Part shown: piece after piece, positions 38,234 through 52,677 of the stretch
How the letters are laid out: each line of letters begins with the position of its first letter
Numbering within the stretch: position 1 is the stretch's first letter
NCBI RefSeq assembly: GCF_029227915.1
Contig: NC_079879.1
Location: forward strand, 15,502,001 to 15,566,000
DNA length: 64,000 bases
Origin: Hydractinia symbiolongicarpus
Lineage: Eukaryota; Cnidaria; Hydrozoa; Anthoathecata; Hydractiniidae
Direction: 5' to 3'
The notes under the pieces: model-generated
Databases searched by the model: none
Told to the model about the DNA's origin: nothing
What the model saw: only the letters and a program-made list of their open reading frames with translations
Translations under genes and position numbers: made by a program

Positions 38234-39870
38234 GGCCTTTATTAGACTGCAAAAGGCCATATTACAGCCTTTATAGGACTGTGCACGTAGTTAAGAGTGT
38301 TTTAACGCAACTTCGGCAATGAAAACAACTTGGGACGTTGTAGCGCATTCAGATTGGAACGATTACTTCAATGGTAACGTGCGCAGGCAGGTGAAACCAC
38401 CTGATCTACGTGTGAAGCCTTTATTAGACTGCAAAAGGCCATATTACAGCCTTTATAGGACTGTGCATGTAGTTAAAAGTGTTGTAAGGCAACGGCGCTA
38501 ATGAAAACGACCTGGGACGTTGTAGCACATTGAGACTTGAAGGATTAGGCCAATGGTAACTTGCGCAGGCTAATGGAACCACGTGATTTACGTGTGAGGC
38601 ATGTATTAGACTGCAGAAGGCCATATTACAGCCTTTATAGGATTATGCACGTAGTTAAGAGTGTTGTAAAGCAACGGCGCTAATGAAAACGACTTGGGAG
38701 GTTGTAGCACATTGGGACTGGAACGATTAGTTCAAAGGTAACCTGCGCAGGCAGGTGAAATCACGTGATTTACGTGTGAAGCCTTTATTAGACTGCAAAG
38801 ACCATGTTACAGCCTTTATAGGACTGTGCACGTAGTTAAGAGTGTTGTAAGGCAACGACACTAATGAAAACGACTTAAGACGTTGTAGCGCAATGAGACT
38901 GGAACGACTAGTCCACTGGTAACCTGCACAGGCAGATGGAACCACGTGATTTACGTGTGAAGCCTTTATTAGACTGCAAAATGCCATATTACAGCCTTTA
39001 TAGGACAGTGCACGTAGTTAAGAGTGTTGTGAAGCAACGGCGCAAATGAAAACGACTTGGGACATTGTAGCGCATTGAGACTGGAACAACTATTCCACTG
39101 GTAACCTGCACAGACAGATGTAACCACGTGATTTACGTGTGAGGCCTTTATTAGACTGCAAAAGGCCATATTACAGCCTTTATAGGATTGTGCACGTAGT
39201 TAGGAGTGTTGTAAGGCAACGGCGCTAATGAAAACGAATTGAAACGCTGTAGTGCATTGAGACTGTAAGGAATAGGCCAATGGTAAAGTGCACAGGCAAA
39301 TGGAACCACGTGATTTACGTGTGAGGCCTTTATTAGACTGCAAAAGGCCATATTACAGCCTTTATAGGACTCTGCACGTAGTTAGGAGTGTTGTAAGGCA
39401 ACAGCGATAATGAAAACGACTTGAGACGTTGTAACGCATTGAGACTGGAAGGACTAGGCCAATGGTAACCTGCACAGGCAAATGGAACCACGTGATTTAC
39501 GTGTGAGGCCTTTATTAGACTGCAAAAGGCCATATTACAGCCTTTATAGGACTGTGCACGTAGTTAAGAGTGTTTTAAGGCAACTTCGGCAAGGAAAACA
39601 ACTTGGGACGTTGTAGCGCATTCAGATTGGAACGATTAGTTCAATGGTAACGTGCGCAGGCAGGTGAAACCACCTGATCTACGTGTGAAGCCTTTATTAG
39701 ACTGCAAAAGGCCATATTACAGCCTTTATAGGACTGTGCATGTAGTTAAAAGTGTTGTAAGGCAACGGCGCTAATGAGAACAACCTGGGACGTTGTAGCG
39801 CATTGAGACTGGAAGGAATAGTCCAATGGTAACCTGCACAGGCAAATGGAACCACGTGATTTACGTGTGA
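38234..39870. repeat. Divergent island of 9 monomers
   Basis: Starts are 38234, 38416, 38598, 38780 (181 bp), 38961, 39143, 39325, 39507 and 39689. Classes are A-like, I, J, G-like, C, E, D', A-like, and an I/H chimera. Several markers are found in no other monomer I read: TTTTAA with CAACTTCGGCAA and CATTCAGATTGG (38234 and 39507), ATTGGGACTGG (near 38712), ACCATGTTACAG (near 38801), GCAATGAGACTGG (near 38889) and GGACATTGTAGC (near 39060). No second copy of the island as a whole is present. It resembles the left mosaic (10.3-12.1 kb) in class order. Confidence 0.82.
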
Positions 39871-40757
39871 AGCCTTTATTAGACTGCAAAAGGCCATATT
39901 ACAGCCTTTATAGGACAGTGCACGTAGTTAAGAGTGTTGTGAAGCAACGGCGCAAATGAAAACGACTTGGGAGGTTGTAACACATTGAGACTGGAACGAT
40001 TAGTCCAAAGGTAACCTGCGCAGGCAGGTGAAATCACGTGATTTACGTGTGAGGCCTTTATTAGACTGCAAAAGGCCATATTACAAGCCTTTATAGGACT
40101 GTGCATGTAGTTAAAAGTATTGTAAGGCAACGGCGCTAATAAAAACGACCTGGGACGTTGTAGCATATTGAGACTTGAAGGACTAGGCCAATGGTAACTT
40201 GCGCAGGCAAATGGAACCACGTGATTTACGTGTGAGGCCTTTATTAGACTGCAAAAGGCCATATTACAGCCTTTATAGGACAGTGCACGTAGTTAGGAGT
40301 GTTGTGAAGCAACGGCGCAAATGAAAACGACTTGGGAGGTTGTAACACATTGAGACTGGAACGATTAGTCCAAAGGTAACCTGCGCAGGCAGGTGAAATC
40401 ACGTGATTTACGTGTGAAGCCTTTATTAGACTGCAAAATGCCATATTACAGCCTTTATAGGACTGTGCATGTAGTTAAAAGTATTGTAAGGCAACGGCGC
40501 TAATGAAAACGACTTGAAACGCTGTAGCGCATTGAGACTGTAAGGAATAGATGGAACCACGTGATATACGTATGAGGCCTTTATTAGACTGCAAAAGGCC
40601 ATATTACAGCCTTTATAGGACTGTGCACGTAGTTAAGAGTGTTCTAAGGCAACTTCGCCAATGAAAACATCTTGGGACGTTGTAGCGCATTGAGACTGGA
40701 ACGATTAGTCCAAAGGTAACCTGCGCAGGCAGGTGAAGCCACGTGATTTACGTGTGA
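39871..40757. repeat. Right part of a 7-mer sub-unit (5 monomers)
   Basis: C', B with the extra A (near 40084), C', the 158-bp chimera (joint at 40550) and A follow the island. They match 23219-24105 in order and length (887 bp). One private base is seen in the dyad of the 158-bp monomer (GTGATATACG near 40561). Confidence 0.84.
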
Positions 40758-43282
40758 AGCCTTTATTAGACTGCAAAATGCCATATTACAGCCTTTATAG
40801 GACTGTGCATGTAGTTAAAAGTATTGTAAGGCAACGGCGCTAATAAAAACGACCTGGGACGTTGTAGCACATTGAGACTTGAAGGACTAGGCCAATGGTA
40901 ACTTGTGCAGGCAAATGGAACCACGTGATTTACGTGTGAGGCCTTTATTAGACTGCAAAAGGCCATATTACAGCCTTTATAGGACAGTGCACGTAGTTAA
41001 GAGTGTTGTGAAGCAACGGCGCAAATGAAAACGACTTGAGACGTTGTAGCACATTGAGACTGGAACAACTATTCCACTGGTAACCTGCACAGACAGATGT
41101 AACCACGTGATTTACGTGTGAGGCCTTTATTAGACTGCAAAAGGCCATATTACAGCCTTTATAGGACTGTGCACGTAGTTAGGAGTGTTGTAAGGCAACG
41201 GCGCTAATGAAAATGAATTGAAACGCTGTAGTGCATTGAGACTGTAAGGAATAGTCCAATGGTAAAGTGCACAGGCAAACGGAACCACGTGATTTACGTG
41301 TGAGGCCTTTATTAGACTGCAAAAGGCCATATTACAGCCTTTATAGGACTCTGCACGTAGTTAGGAGTGTTGTAAGGCAACAGCGATTATGAAAACGACT
41401 TGAGACGTTGTAACGCATTGAGACTGGAAGGACTAGGCCAATGGTAACTTGCGCAGGCAAATGGAACCACGTGATTTACGTGTGAGGCCTTTATTAGACT
41501 GCAAAAGGCCATATTACAGCCTTTATAGGACTCTGCACGTAGTTAGGAGTGTTGTAAGGCAACGGCGCTAATGAAAACGACTTGAAACGCTGTAGCGCAT
41601 TGAGACTGTAAGGAATAGTACAATGGTAACCTGCACAGGCAAATGGAACCACGTGATTTACGTGTGAGGCCTTTATTAGACTGCAAAAGGCCATATTACA
41701 GCCTTTATAGGACTGTGCACGTAGTTAAGAGTGTTGTAAGGCAACGACACTAATGAAAACGACTTGGGACGTTGTAGCGCATTGAGACTGGAACGATTAG
41801 TCCAAAGGTAACCTGCGCAGGCAGGTGAAGCCACGTGATTTACGTGTGAAGCCTTTATTAGACTGCAAAAGGCCATATTACAGCCTTTATAGGACTGTGC
41901 ACGTAGTTAAGAGTGTTCTAAGGCAACTTCGCCAATGAAAACATCTTGGGACGTTGTAGCGCATTGAGACTGGAACGATTAGTCCAAAGGTAACCTGCGC
42001 AGGCAGGTGAAGCCACGTGATTTACGTGTGAAGCCTTTATTAGACTGCAAAATGCCATATTACAGCCTTTATAGGACTGTGCATGTAGTTAAAAGTATTG
42101 TAAGGCAACAGTGCTAATAAAAACGACCTGGGACGTTGTAGCACATTGAGACTTGAAGGACTAGGCCAATGGTAACTTGCGCAGGCAAATGGAACCACGT
42201 GTTTTGCGTGTGAGGCCTTTATTAGACTGCAAAAGGTCATATTACAGCCTTTATAGGACTGTGCACGTTGTTAAGAGTGTTCTAAGGCCACGGCGCTAAT
42301 GAGAACAACCTGGGACGTTGTAGCGCATTGAGACTGGAAGGAATAGTCCAATGGTAACCTGCACAGGCAAATGGAACCACGTGATTTACGTGTGAAGCCT
42401 TTATTAGACTGCAAAAGGCCATATTACAGCCTTTATAGGACAGTGCACGTAGTTAAGAGTGTTGTGAAGCAACGGCGCAAATGAAAACGACTTGGGAGGT
42501 TGTAACACATTGAGACTGGAACGATTAGTCCAAAGGTAACCTGCGCAGGCAGGTGAAATCACGTGATTTACGTGTGAGGCCTTTATTAGACTGCAAAAGG
42601 CCATATTACAAGCCTTTATAGGACTGTGCATGTAGTTAAAAGCATTGTAAGGCAACGGCGCTAATAAAAACGACCTGGGACGTTGTAGCATATTGAGACT
42701 TGAAGGACTAGGCCAATGGTAACTTGCGCAGGCAAATGGAACCACGTGATTTACGTGTGAGGCCTTTATTAGACTGCAAAAGGCCATATTACAGCCTTTA
42801 TAGGACAGTGCACGTAGTTAAGAGTGTTGTGAAGCAACGGCGCAAATGAAAACGACTTGGGAGGTTGTAACACATTGAGACTGGAACGATTAGTCCAAAG
42901 GTAACCTGCGCAGGCAGGTGAAATCACGTGATTTACGTGTGAAGCCTTTATTAGACTGCAAAATGCCATATTACAACCTTTATAGGACTGTGCATGTAGT
43001 TAAAAGTATTGTAAGGCAACGGCGCTAATGAAAACGACTTGAAACGCTGTAGCGCATTGAGACTGTAAGGAATAGATGGAACCACGTGATTTACGTATGA
43101 GGCCTTTATTAGACTGCAAAAGGCCATATTACAGCCTTTATAGGACTGTGCACGTAGTTAAGAGTGTTCTAAGGCAACTTCGCCAATGAAAACATCTTGG
43201 GACGTTGTAGCGCATTGAGACTGGAACGATTAGTCCAAAGGTAACCTGCGCAGGCAGGTGAAGCCACGTGATTTACGTGTGA
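40758..43282. repeat. 14-monomer HOR unit, copy 3 (2525 bp)
   Basis: It has the same monomer order and length as 21581-24105 and 24106-26630. Markers private to this copy and the next 7-mer are GGCAACAGTGC in B' (near 42107 and 43358), AAGCATTGTAAGG (near 42642 and 43893) and ATTACAACC (near 42971 and 44222). Confidence 0.9.
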
Positions 43283-44897
43283 AGCCTTTATTAGACTGCA
43301 AAATGCCATATTACAGCCTTTATAGGACTGTGCATGTAGTTAAAAGTATTGTAAGGCAACAGTGCTAATAAAAACGACCTGGGACGTTGTAGCACATTGA
43401 GACTTGAAGGACTAGGCCAATGGTAACTTGCGCAGGCAAATGGAACCACGTGTTTTGCGTGTGAGGCCTTTATTAGACTGCAAAAGGTCATATTACAGCC
43501 TTTATAGGACTGTGCACGTTGTTAAGAGTGTTCTAAGGCCACGGCGCTAATGAGAACAACCTGGGACGTTGTAGCGCATTGAGACTGGAAGGAATAGTCC
43601 AATGGTAACCTGCACAGGCAAATGGAACCACGTGATTTACGTGTGAAGCCTTTATTAGACTGCAAAAGGCCATATTACAGCCTTTATAGGACAGTGCACG
43701 TAGTTAAGAGTGTTGTGAAGCAACGGCGCAAATGAAAACGACTTGGGAGGTTGTAACACATTGAGACTGGAACGATTAGTCCAAAGGTAACCTGCGCAGG
43801 CAGGTGAAATCACGTGATTTACGTGTGAGGCCTTTATTAGACTGCAAAAGGCCATATTACAAGCCTTTATAGGACTGTGCATGTAGTTAAAAGCATTGTA
43901 AGGCAACGGCGCTAATAAAAACGACCTGGGACGTTGTAGCATATTGAGACTTGAAGGACTAGGCCAATGGTAACTTGCGCAGGCAAATGGAACCACGTGA
44001 TTTACGTGTGAGGCCTTTATTAGACTGCAAAAGGCCATATTACAGCCTTTATAGGACAGTGCACGTAGTTAAGAGTGTTGTGAAGCAACGGCGCAAATGA
44101 AAACGACTTGGGAGGTTGTAACACATTGAGACTGGAACGATTAGTCCAAAGGTAACCTGCGCAGGCAGGTGAAATCACGTGATTTACGTGTGAAGCCTTT
44201 ATTAGACTGCAAAATGCCATATTACAACCTTTATAGGACTGTGCATGTAGTTAAAAGTATTGTAAGGCAACGGCGCTAATGAAAACGACTTGAAACGCTG
44301 TAGCGCATTGAGACTGTAAGGAATAGATGGAACCACGTGATTTACGTATGAGGCCTTTATTAGACTGCAAAAGGCCATATTACAGCCTTTATAGGACTGT
44401 GCACGTAGTTAAGAGTGTTCTAAGGCAACTTCGCCAATGAAAACATCTTGGGACGTTGTAGCGCATTGAGACTGGAACGATTAGTCCAAAGGTAACCTGC
44501 GCAGGCAGGTGAAGCCACGTGATTTACGTGTGAAGCCTTTATTAGACTGCAAAATGCCATATTACAGCCTTTATAGGACTGTGCATGTAGTTAAAAGTAT
44601 TGTAAGGCAACGGTGCTAATAAAAACGACCTGGGACGTTGTAGCACATTGAGACTTGAAGGACTAGGCCAATGGTAACTTGCGCAGGCAAATGGAACCAC
44701 GTGTTTTGCGTGTGAGGCCTTTATTAGACTGCAAAAGGTCATATTACAGCCTTTATAGGACTGTGCACGTTGTTAAGAGTGTTCTAAGGCCACGGCGCTA
44801 ATGAGAACAACCTGGGACGTTGTAGCGCATTGAGACTGGAAGGAATAGTCCAATGGTAACCTGCACAGGCAAATGGAACCACGTGATTTACGTGTGA
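42032..44897. repeat. Run of 1251-bp 7-mer sub-units
   Basis: Sub-units start at 42032, 43283 and 44534, exactly 1251 bp apart. The first two are complete. The third keeps only B' and H before the switch at 44898. Markers private to the first two are identical between them, which points to a recent duplication. The third lacks those markers (it has GGCAACGGTGC near 44609), so it comes from a different copy. Confidence 0.88.
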
Positions 44898-47800
44898 GGC
44901 CTTTATTAGAATGCAAAAGGCGATATTACAGCCTTTATAGGACTGTGCACGTAGTTAAGAGTGTTCTAAGGCAACTTCGCCAATGAAAACATCTTGGGAC
45001 GTTGTAGCGCATTGAGACTGGAACGATTAGTCCAAAGGTAACCTGCGCAGGCAGGTGCAGCCACGTGATTTACGTGTGAAGCATTTATTAGACTGCAAAA
45101 TGCCATATTACAGCCTTTATAGGACTGTGCATGTAGTTAAAAGTATTGTAAGGCAACGGCGCTAATAAAAACAACCTGGGACGTTGTAGCACATTGAGAC
45201 TTGAAGGACTAGGCCAATGGTAACTTGCGCAGGCAAATGGAACCACGTGATTTACGTGTGAGGCCTTTATTAGACTGCAAAAGGCCATATTACAGCCTTT
45301 ATAGGACAGTGCACGTAGTTAGGAGTGTTATAAGGCAACAGCGATAATGAAAACGACTTTGGACGTTGTAGCGCATTGAGACTGGAAGGAATAGTCCAAT
45401 GGTAACCTGCACAGGCGAATGGAACCACGTGTTTTACGTGTGAGGCCTTTATTAGACTGCAAAAGGTCATATTACAGCCTTTATAGGACTGTGCACGTAG
45501 TTAGCAGTGTTGTAAGGCAACGGCGCTAATGAAAACGACTTGAAACGCTGTAGCGCATTGAGACTGGAACGATTAGTTCAATGGTAACGTGCGCAGGCAG
45601 GTGAAACCACCTGATCTACGTGTGAAGCCTTTATTAGACTGCAAAAGGCCATATTACAGCCTTTATAGGACTGTGCATGTAGTTAAAAGTGTTGTAAGGC
45701 AACGGCGCTAATGAAAACGACCTGGGACGTAGTAGCACATTGAGACTTGAAGGATTAGGCCAATGGTAACTTGCCCAGGCTAATGGAACCACGTGATTTA
45801 CGTGTGAGGCATGTATTAGACTGCAGAAGGCCATATTACAGCCTTTATAGGATTATGCACGCAGTTAAGAGTGTTGTAAAGCAACCGCGCTAATGAAAAC
45901 GACTTGGGAGGTTGTAGCACATTGAGACTGGAACGATTAGTCCAAAGGTAACCTGCGCAGGCAGGTGAAATCACGTGATTTACGTGTGAAGCCTTTATTA
46001 GACTGCAAAGACCATATTACAGCCTTTATAGGACTGTGCACGTAGTTAAGAGTGTTGTAAGGCAACGACACTAATGAAAACATCTTGGGACGTTGTAGCG
46101 CATTGAGACTGGAACGATTAGTCCAAAGGTAACCTGCGCAGGCAGGTGAAGCCACGTGATTTACGTGTGAAGCCTTTATTAGACTGCAAAATGCCATATT
46201 ACAGCCTTTATAGGACTGTGCATGTAGTTAAAAGTATTGTAAGGCAACGGCGCTAATAAAAACGACCTGGGACGTTGTAGCACATTGAGACTTGAAGGAC
46301 TAGGCCAATGGTAACTTGCGCAGGCAAATGGAATCACGTGATTTACGTGTGAGGCCTTTATTAGACTGCAAAAGGCCATATTACAGCCTTTATAGGACAG
46401 TGCACGTAGTTAAGAGTGTTGTGAAGCAACGGCGCAAATGAAAACGACTTGAGACGTTGTAGCACATTGAGACTGTAAGGAATAGTACAATGGTAACCTG
46501 CTCAGGCAAATGGAACCACGTGATTTACGTGTGAGGCCTTTATTAGACTGCAAAAGGCCATATTACAGCCTTTATAGGACTGTGCACGTAGTTAAGAGTG
46601 TTCTAAGGCAACTTCGCCAATGAAAACATCTTGGGACGTTGTAGCGCATTGAGACTGGAACGATTAGTCCAAAGGTAACCTGCGCAGGCAGGTGAAGCCA
46701 CGTGATTTACGTGTGAAGCCTTTATTAGACTGCAAAAGGCCATATTACAGCCTTTATAGGACAGTGCACGTAGTTAAGAGTGTTGTGAAGCAACGGCGCA
46801 AATGAAAACGACTTGGGAGGTTGTAACACATTGAGACTGGAACGATTAGTCCACTGGTAACCTGCACAGGCAGAAGGAACCACGTGATTTACGTGTGAAG
46901 CCTTTATTAGACTGCAAAATGCCATATTACAGCCTTTATAGGACTGTGCATGTTGGTTAAAAGTATTGTAAGGCAAAAGCGCTAATAAAAACGACCTGGG
47001 ACGTTGTAGCACATTGAGACTTGAAGGACTAGGCCAATGGTAACTTGCGCAGGCAAATGGAACCACGTGATTTACGTGTGAGGCCTTTATTAGACTGCAA
47101 AAGGCCATATTACAGCCTTTATAGGACTCTGCACGTAGTTAGGAGTGTGGTAAGGCAACGACGCTAATGAAAACGACTTGAAACGCTGTAGCGCATTGAG
47201 ACTGTAAGGAATAGTACAATGGTAACCTGCACAGGCAAATGGAACCACGTGATTTACGTGTGAGGCCTTTATTAGACTGCAAAAGGCTATATTACAGCCT
47301 TTATAGGACTGTGCACGTAGTTAAGAGTGTTCTAAGGCAACTTCGCCAATGAAAACATCTTGGGACGTTGTAGCGCATTGAGACTGGAAAGATTAGTCCA
47401 AAGGTAACCTGCGCAGGCAGGTGAAGCCACGTGATTTACGTGTGAAGCCTTTATTAGACTGCAAAATGCCATATTACAGCCTTTATAGGACTGTGCATGT
47501 AGTTAAAAGTATTGTAAGGCAACGGCGCTAATAAAAACGACCTGGGACGTTGTAGCACATTGAGACTTGAAGGACTAGGCCAATGGTAACTTGTGCAGGC
47601 AAATGGAACCACGTGATTTACGTGTGAGGCCTTTATTAGACTGCAAAAGGCCATATTACAGCCTTTATAGGACTGTGCACGTAGTTAAGAGTGTTCTAAG
47701 GCAACTTCGCCAATGAAAACATCTTGGGACGTTGTAGCGCATTGAGACTGGAAAGATTAGTCCAAAGGTAACCTGCGCAGGCAGGTGAAGCCACGTGATT

Positions 47801-50800
47801 TACGTGTGAAGCCTTTATTAGACTGCAAAATGCCATATTACAGCCTTTATAGGACTGTGCATGTAGTTAAAAGTATTGTAAGGGAACGGCGCTAATAAAA
47901 ACGACCTGGGACGTTGTAGCACATTGAGACTGTAAGGAATAGTACAATGGTAACCTGCACAGGCAAATGGAACCACGTGATTTACGTGTGAGGCCTTTAT
48001 TAGACTGCAAAAGGCCATATTACAGCCTTTATAGGACTGTGCACGTAGTTAAGAGTGTTCTAAGGCAACTTCGCCAATGAAAACATCTTGGGACGTTGTA
48101 GCGCATTGAGACTGGAAAGATTAGTCCAAAGGTAACCTGCGCAGGCAGGTGAAGCCACGTGATTTACGTGTGAAGCCTTTATTAGACTGCAAAATGCCAT
48201 ATTACAGCCTTTATAGGACTGTGCATGTAGTTAAAAGTATTGTAAGGCAACGGCGCTAATAAAAACGACCTGGGACGTTGTAGCACATTGAGACTTGAAG
48301 GACTAGGCCAATGGTAACTTGTGCAGGCAAATGGAACCACGTGATTTACGTGTGAGGCCTTTATTAGACTGCAAAAGGCTATATTACAGCCTTTATAGGA
48401 CTGTGCACGTAGTTAAGAGTGTTCTAAGGCAACTTCGCCAATGAAAACATCTTGGGACGTTGTAGCGCATTGAGACTGGAGCGATTAGTCCAAAGGTAAC
48501 CTGCGCAGGCAGGTGAAGCCACGTGATTTACGTGTGAAGCCTTTATTAGACTGCAAAATGCCATATTACAGCCTTTATAGGACTGTGCATGTAGTTAAAA
48601 GTATTGTAAGGCAACGGCGCTAATAAAAACGACCTGGGACGTTGTAGCACATTGAGACTTGAAGGACTAGGCCAATGGTAACTTGCGCAGGCAAATGGAA
48701 CCACGTGATTTACGTGTGAGGCCTTTATTAGACTGCAAAAGGCCATATTACAGCCTTTATAGGACAGTGCACGTAGTTAAGAGTGTTGTGAAGCAACGGC
48801 GCAAATGAAAACGACTTGAGACGTTGTAGCACATTGAGACTGTAAGGAATAGTACAATGGTAACCTGCTCAGGCAAATGGAACCACGTGATTTAAGTGTG
48901 AGGCCTTTATTAGACTGCAAAAGGCCATATTACAGCCTTTATAGGACTGTGCACGTAGTTAAGAGTGTTCTAAGGCAACTTCGCCAATGAAAACATCTTG
49001 GGACTTTGTAGCGCATTGAGACTGGAACGATTAGTCCAAAGGTAACCTGCGCAGGCAGGTGAAGCCACGTGATTTACGTGTGAAGCCTTTATTAGACTGC
49101 AAAAGGCCATATTACAGCCTTTATAGGACAGTGCACGTAGTTAAGAGTGTTGTGAAGCAACGGCGCAAATGAAAACGACTTGGGAGGTTGTAACACATTG
49201 AGACTGGAACGATTAGTCCACTGGTAACCTGCACAGGCAAATGGAACCACGTGATTTACGTGTAAGGCCTTTATTAGACTGCAAAAGGCTATATTACAGC
49301 CTTTATAGGACTGTGCACGTAGTTAAGAGTGTTCTAAGGCAACTTCGCCAATGAAAACATCTTGGGACGTTGTAGCGCATTGAGACTGGAAAGATTAGTC
49401 CAAAGGTAACCTGCGCAGGCAGGTGAAGCCACGTGATTTACGTGTGAAGCCTTTATTAGACTGCAAAATGCCATATTACAGCCTTTATAGGACTGTGCAT
49501 GTAGTTAAAAGTATTGTAAGGCAACGGTGCTAATAAAAACGACCTGGGACGTTGTAGCACATTGAGACTTGAAGGACTAGGCCAATGGTAACTTGTGCAG
49601 GCAAATGGAACCACGTGATTTACGTGTGAGGCCTTTATTAGACTGCAAAAGGCCATATTACAGCCTTTATAGGACAGTGCACGTAGTTAAGAGTGTTGTG
49701 AAGCAACGGCGCAAATGAAAACGACTTGAGACGTTGTAGCACATTGAGACTGGAACAACTATTCCACTGGTAACCTGCACAGACAGATGTAACCACGTGA
49801 TTTACGTGTGAGGCCTTTATTAGACTGCAAAAGGCCATATTACAGCCTTTATAGGACTGTGCACGTAGTTAGGAGTGTTGTAAGGCAACGGCGCTAATGA
49901 AAATGAATTGAAACGCTGTAGTGCATTGAGACTGTAAGGAATAGTCCAATGGTAAAGTGCACAGGCAAACGGAACCACGTGATTTACGTGTGAGGCCTTT
50001 ATTAGACTGCAAAAGGCCATATTACAGCCTTTATAGGACTCTGCACGTAGTTAGGAGTGTTGTAAGGCAACAGCGATTATGAAAACGACTTAAGACGTTG
50101 TAACGCATTGAGACTGGAAGGACTAGGCCAATGGTAACTTGCGCAGGCAAATGGAACCACGTGATTTACGTGTGAGGCCTTTATTAGACTGCAAAAGGCC
50201 ATATTACAGCCTTTATAGGACTCTGCACGTAGTTAGGAGTGTTGTAAGGCAACGGCGCTAATGAAAACGACTTGAAACGCTGTAGCGCATTGAGACTGTA
50301 AGGAATAGTACAATGGTAACCTGCACAGGCAAATGGAACCACGTGATTTACGTGTGAGGCCTTTATTAGACTGCAAAAGGCCATATTACAGCCTTTATAG
50401 GACTGTGCACGTAGTTAAGAGTGTTGTAAGGCAACGACACTAATGAAAACGACTTGGGACGTTGTAGCGCATTGAGACTGGAACGATTAGTCCAAAGGTA
50501 ACCTGCGCAGGCAGGTGAAGCCACGTGATTTACGTGTGAAGCCTTTATTAGACTGCAAAAGGCCATATTACAGCCTTTATAGGACAGTGCACGTAGTTAA
50601 GAGTGTTGTGAAGCAACGGCGCAAATGAAAACGACTTGGGAGGTTGTAACACATTGAGATTGGAACGATTAGTCCAAAGGTAACCTGCGCAGGCAGGTGA
50701 AATCACGTGATTTACGTGTGAGGCCTTTATTAGACTGCAAAAGGCCATATTACAAGCCTTTATAGGACTGTGCATGTAGTTAAAAGTATTGTAAGGCAAC

Positions 50801-52677
50801 GGCGCTAATAAAAACGACCTGGGACGTTGTAGCATATTGAGACTTGAAGGACTAGGCCAATGGTAACTTGCGCAGGCAAATGGAACCACGTGATTTACGT
50901 GTGAGGCCTTTATTAGACTGCAAAAGGCCATATTACAGCCTTTATAGGACAGTGCACGTAGTTAAGAGTGTTGTGAAGCAACGGCGCAAATGAAAACGAC
51001 TTGGGAGGTTGTAACACATTGAGACTGGAACGATTAGTCCAAAGGTAACCTGCGCAGGCAGGTGAAATCACGTGATTTACGTGTGAAGCCTTTATTAGAC
51101 TGCAAAATGCCATATTACAGCCTTTATAGGACTGTGCATGTAGTTAAAAGTTATGTAAGGCAACGGCGCTAATGAAAACGACTTGAAACGCTGTAGCGCA
51201 TTGAGACTGTAAGGAATAGATGGAACCACGTGATTTACGTATGAGGCCTTTATTAGACTGCAAAAGGCCATATTACAGCCTTTATAGGACTGTGCACGTA
51301 GTTAAGAGTGTTCTAAGGCAACTTCGCCAATGAAAACATCTTGGGACGTTGTAGCGCATTGAGACTGGAACGATTAGTCCAAAGGTAACCTGCGCAGGCA
51401 GGTGAAGCCACGTGATTTACGTGTGAAGCCTTTATTAGACTGCAAAATGCCATATTACAGCCTTTATAGGACTGTGCATGTAGTTAAAAGAATTGTAAGG
51501 CAACGGTGCTAATAAAAACGACCTGGGACGTTGTAGCACATTGAGACTTGAAGGACTAGGCCAATGGTAACTTGCGCAGGCAAATGGAACCACGTGTTTT
51601 GCGTGTGAGGCCTTTATTAGACTGCAAAAGGTCATATTACAGCCTTTATAGGACTGTGCACGTTGTTAAGAGTGTTCTAAGGCCACGGCGCTAATGAGAA
51701 CAACCTGGGACGTTGTAGCGCATTGAGACTGGAAGGAATAGTCCAATGGTAACCTGCACAGGCAAATGGAACCACGTGATTTACGTGTGAAGCCTTTATT
51801 AGACTGCAAAAGGCCATATTACAGCCTTTATAGGACAGTGCACGTAGTTAAGAGTGTTGTGAAGCAACGGCGCAAATGAAAACGACTTGGGAGGTTGTAA
51901 CACATTGAGACTGGAACGATTAGTCCAAAGGTAACCTGCGCAGGCAGGTGAAATCACGTGATTTACGTGTGAGGCCTTTATTAGACTGCAAAAGGCCATA
52001 TTACAAGCCTTTATAGGACTGTGCATGTAGTTAAAAGTATTGTAAGGCAACGGCGCTAATAAAAACGACCTGGGACGTTGTAGCATATTGAGACTTGAAG
52101 GACTAGGCCAATGGTAACTTGCGCAGGCAAATGGAACCACGTGATTTACGTGTGAGGCCTTTATTAGACTGCAAAAGGCCATATTACAGCCTTTATAGGA
52201 CAGTGCACGTAGTTAAGAGTGTTGTGAAGCAACGGCGCAAATGAAAACGACTTGGGAGGTTGTAACACATTGAGACTGGAACGATTAGTCCAAAGGTAAC
52301 CTGCGCAGGCAGGTGAAATCACGTGATTTACGTGTGAAGCCTTTATTAGACTGCAAAATGCCATATTACAGCCTTTATAGGACTGTGCATGTAGTTAAAA
52401 GTATTGTAAGGCAACGGCGCTAATGAAAACGACTTGAAACGCTGTAGCGCATTGAGACTGTAAGGAATAGATGGAACCACGTGATTTACGTATGAGGCCT
52501 TTATTAGACTGCAAAAGGCCATATTACAGCCTTTATAGGACTGTGCACGTAGTTAAGAGTGTTCTAAGGCAACTTTGCCAATGAAAACATCTTGGGACGT
52601 TGTAGCGCATTGAGACTGGAACGATTAGTCCAAAGGTAACCTGCGCAGGCAGGTGAAGCCACGTGATTTACGTGTGA
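44898..52677. repeat. Long composite block 2
   Basis: It parallels block 1 at offset 17357 (45080 to 27723), then 17720 (46171 to 28451, up to 49820), then 14808 (50176 to 35368). The steps in offset reflect three structural differences. The A-B-F set is single, I and J monomers (45626-45989) are present, and the 2912-bp set is single. Point differences private to this block include TTGCCCAGG near 45773, GGCAAAAGCGC near 46974, AAGGGAACGG near 47881, GGACTTTGTAGC near 49003 and GAGATTGGAACG near 50657. The 7-mer at 51427 runs to 52677. Confidence 0.84.

Noticed and set aside
38319-38501. The only forward-strand ORF of 60 codons
   Set aside because: It spans two satellite monomers and owes its length to private bases in the divergent island. 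Nothing suggests a protein.
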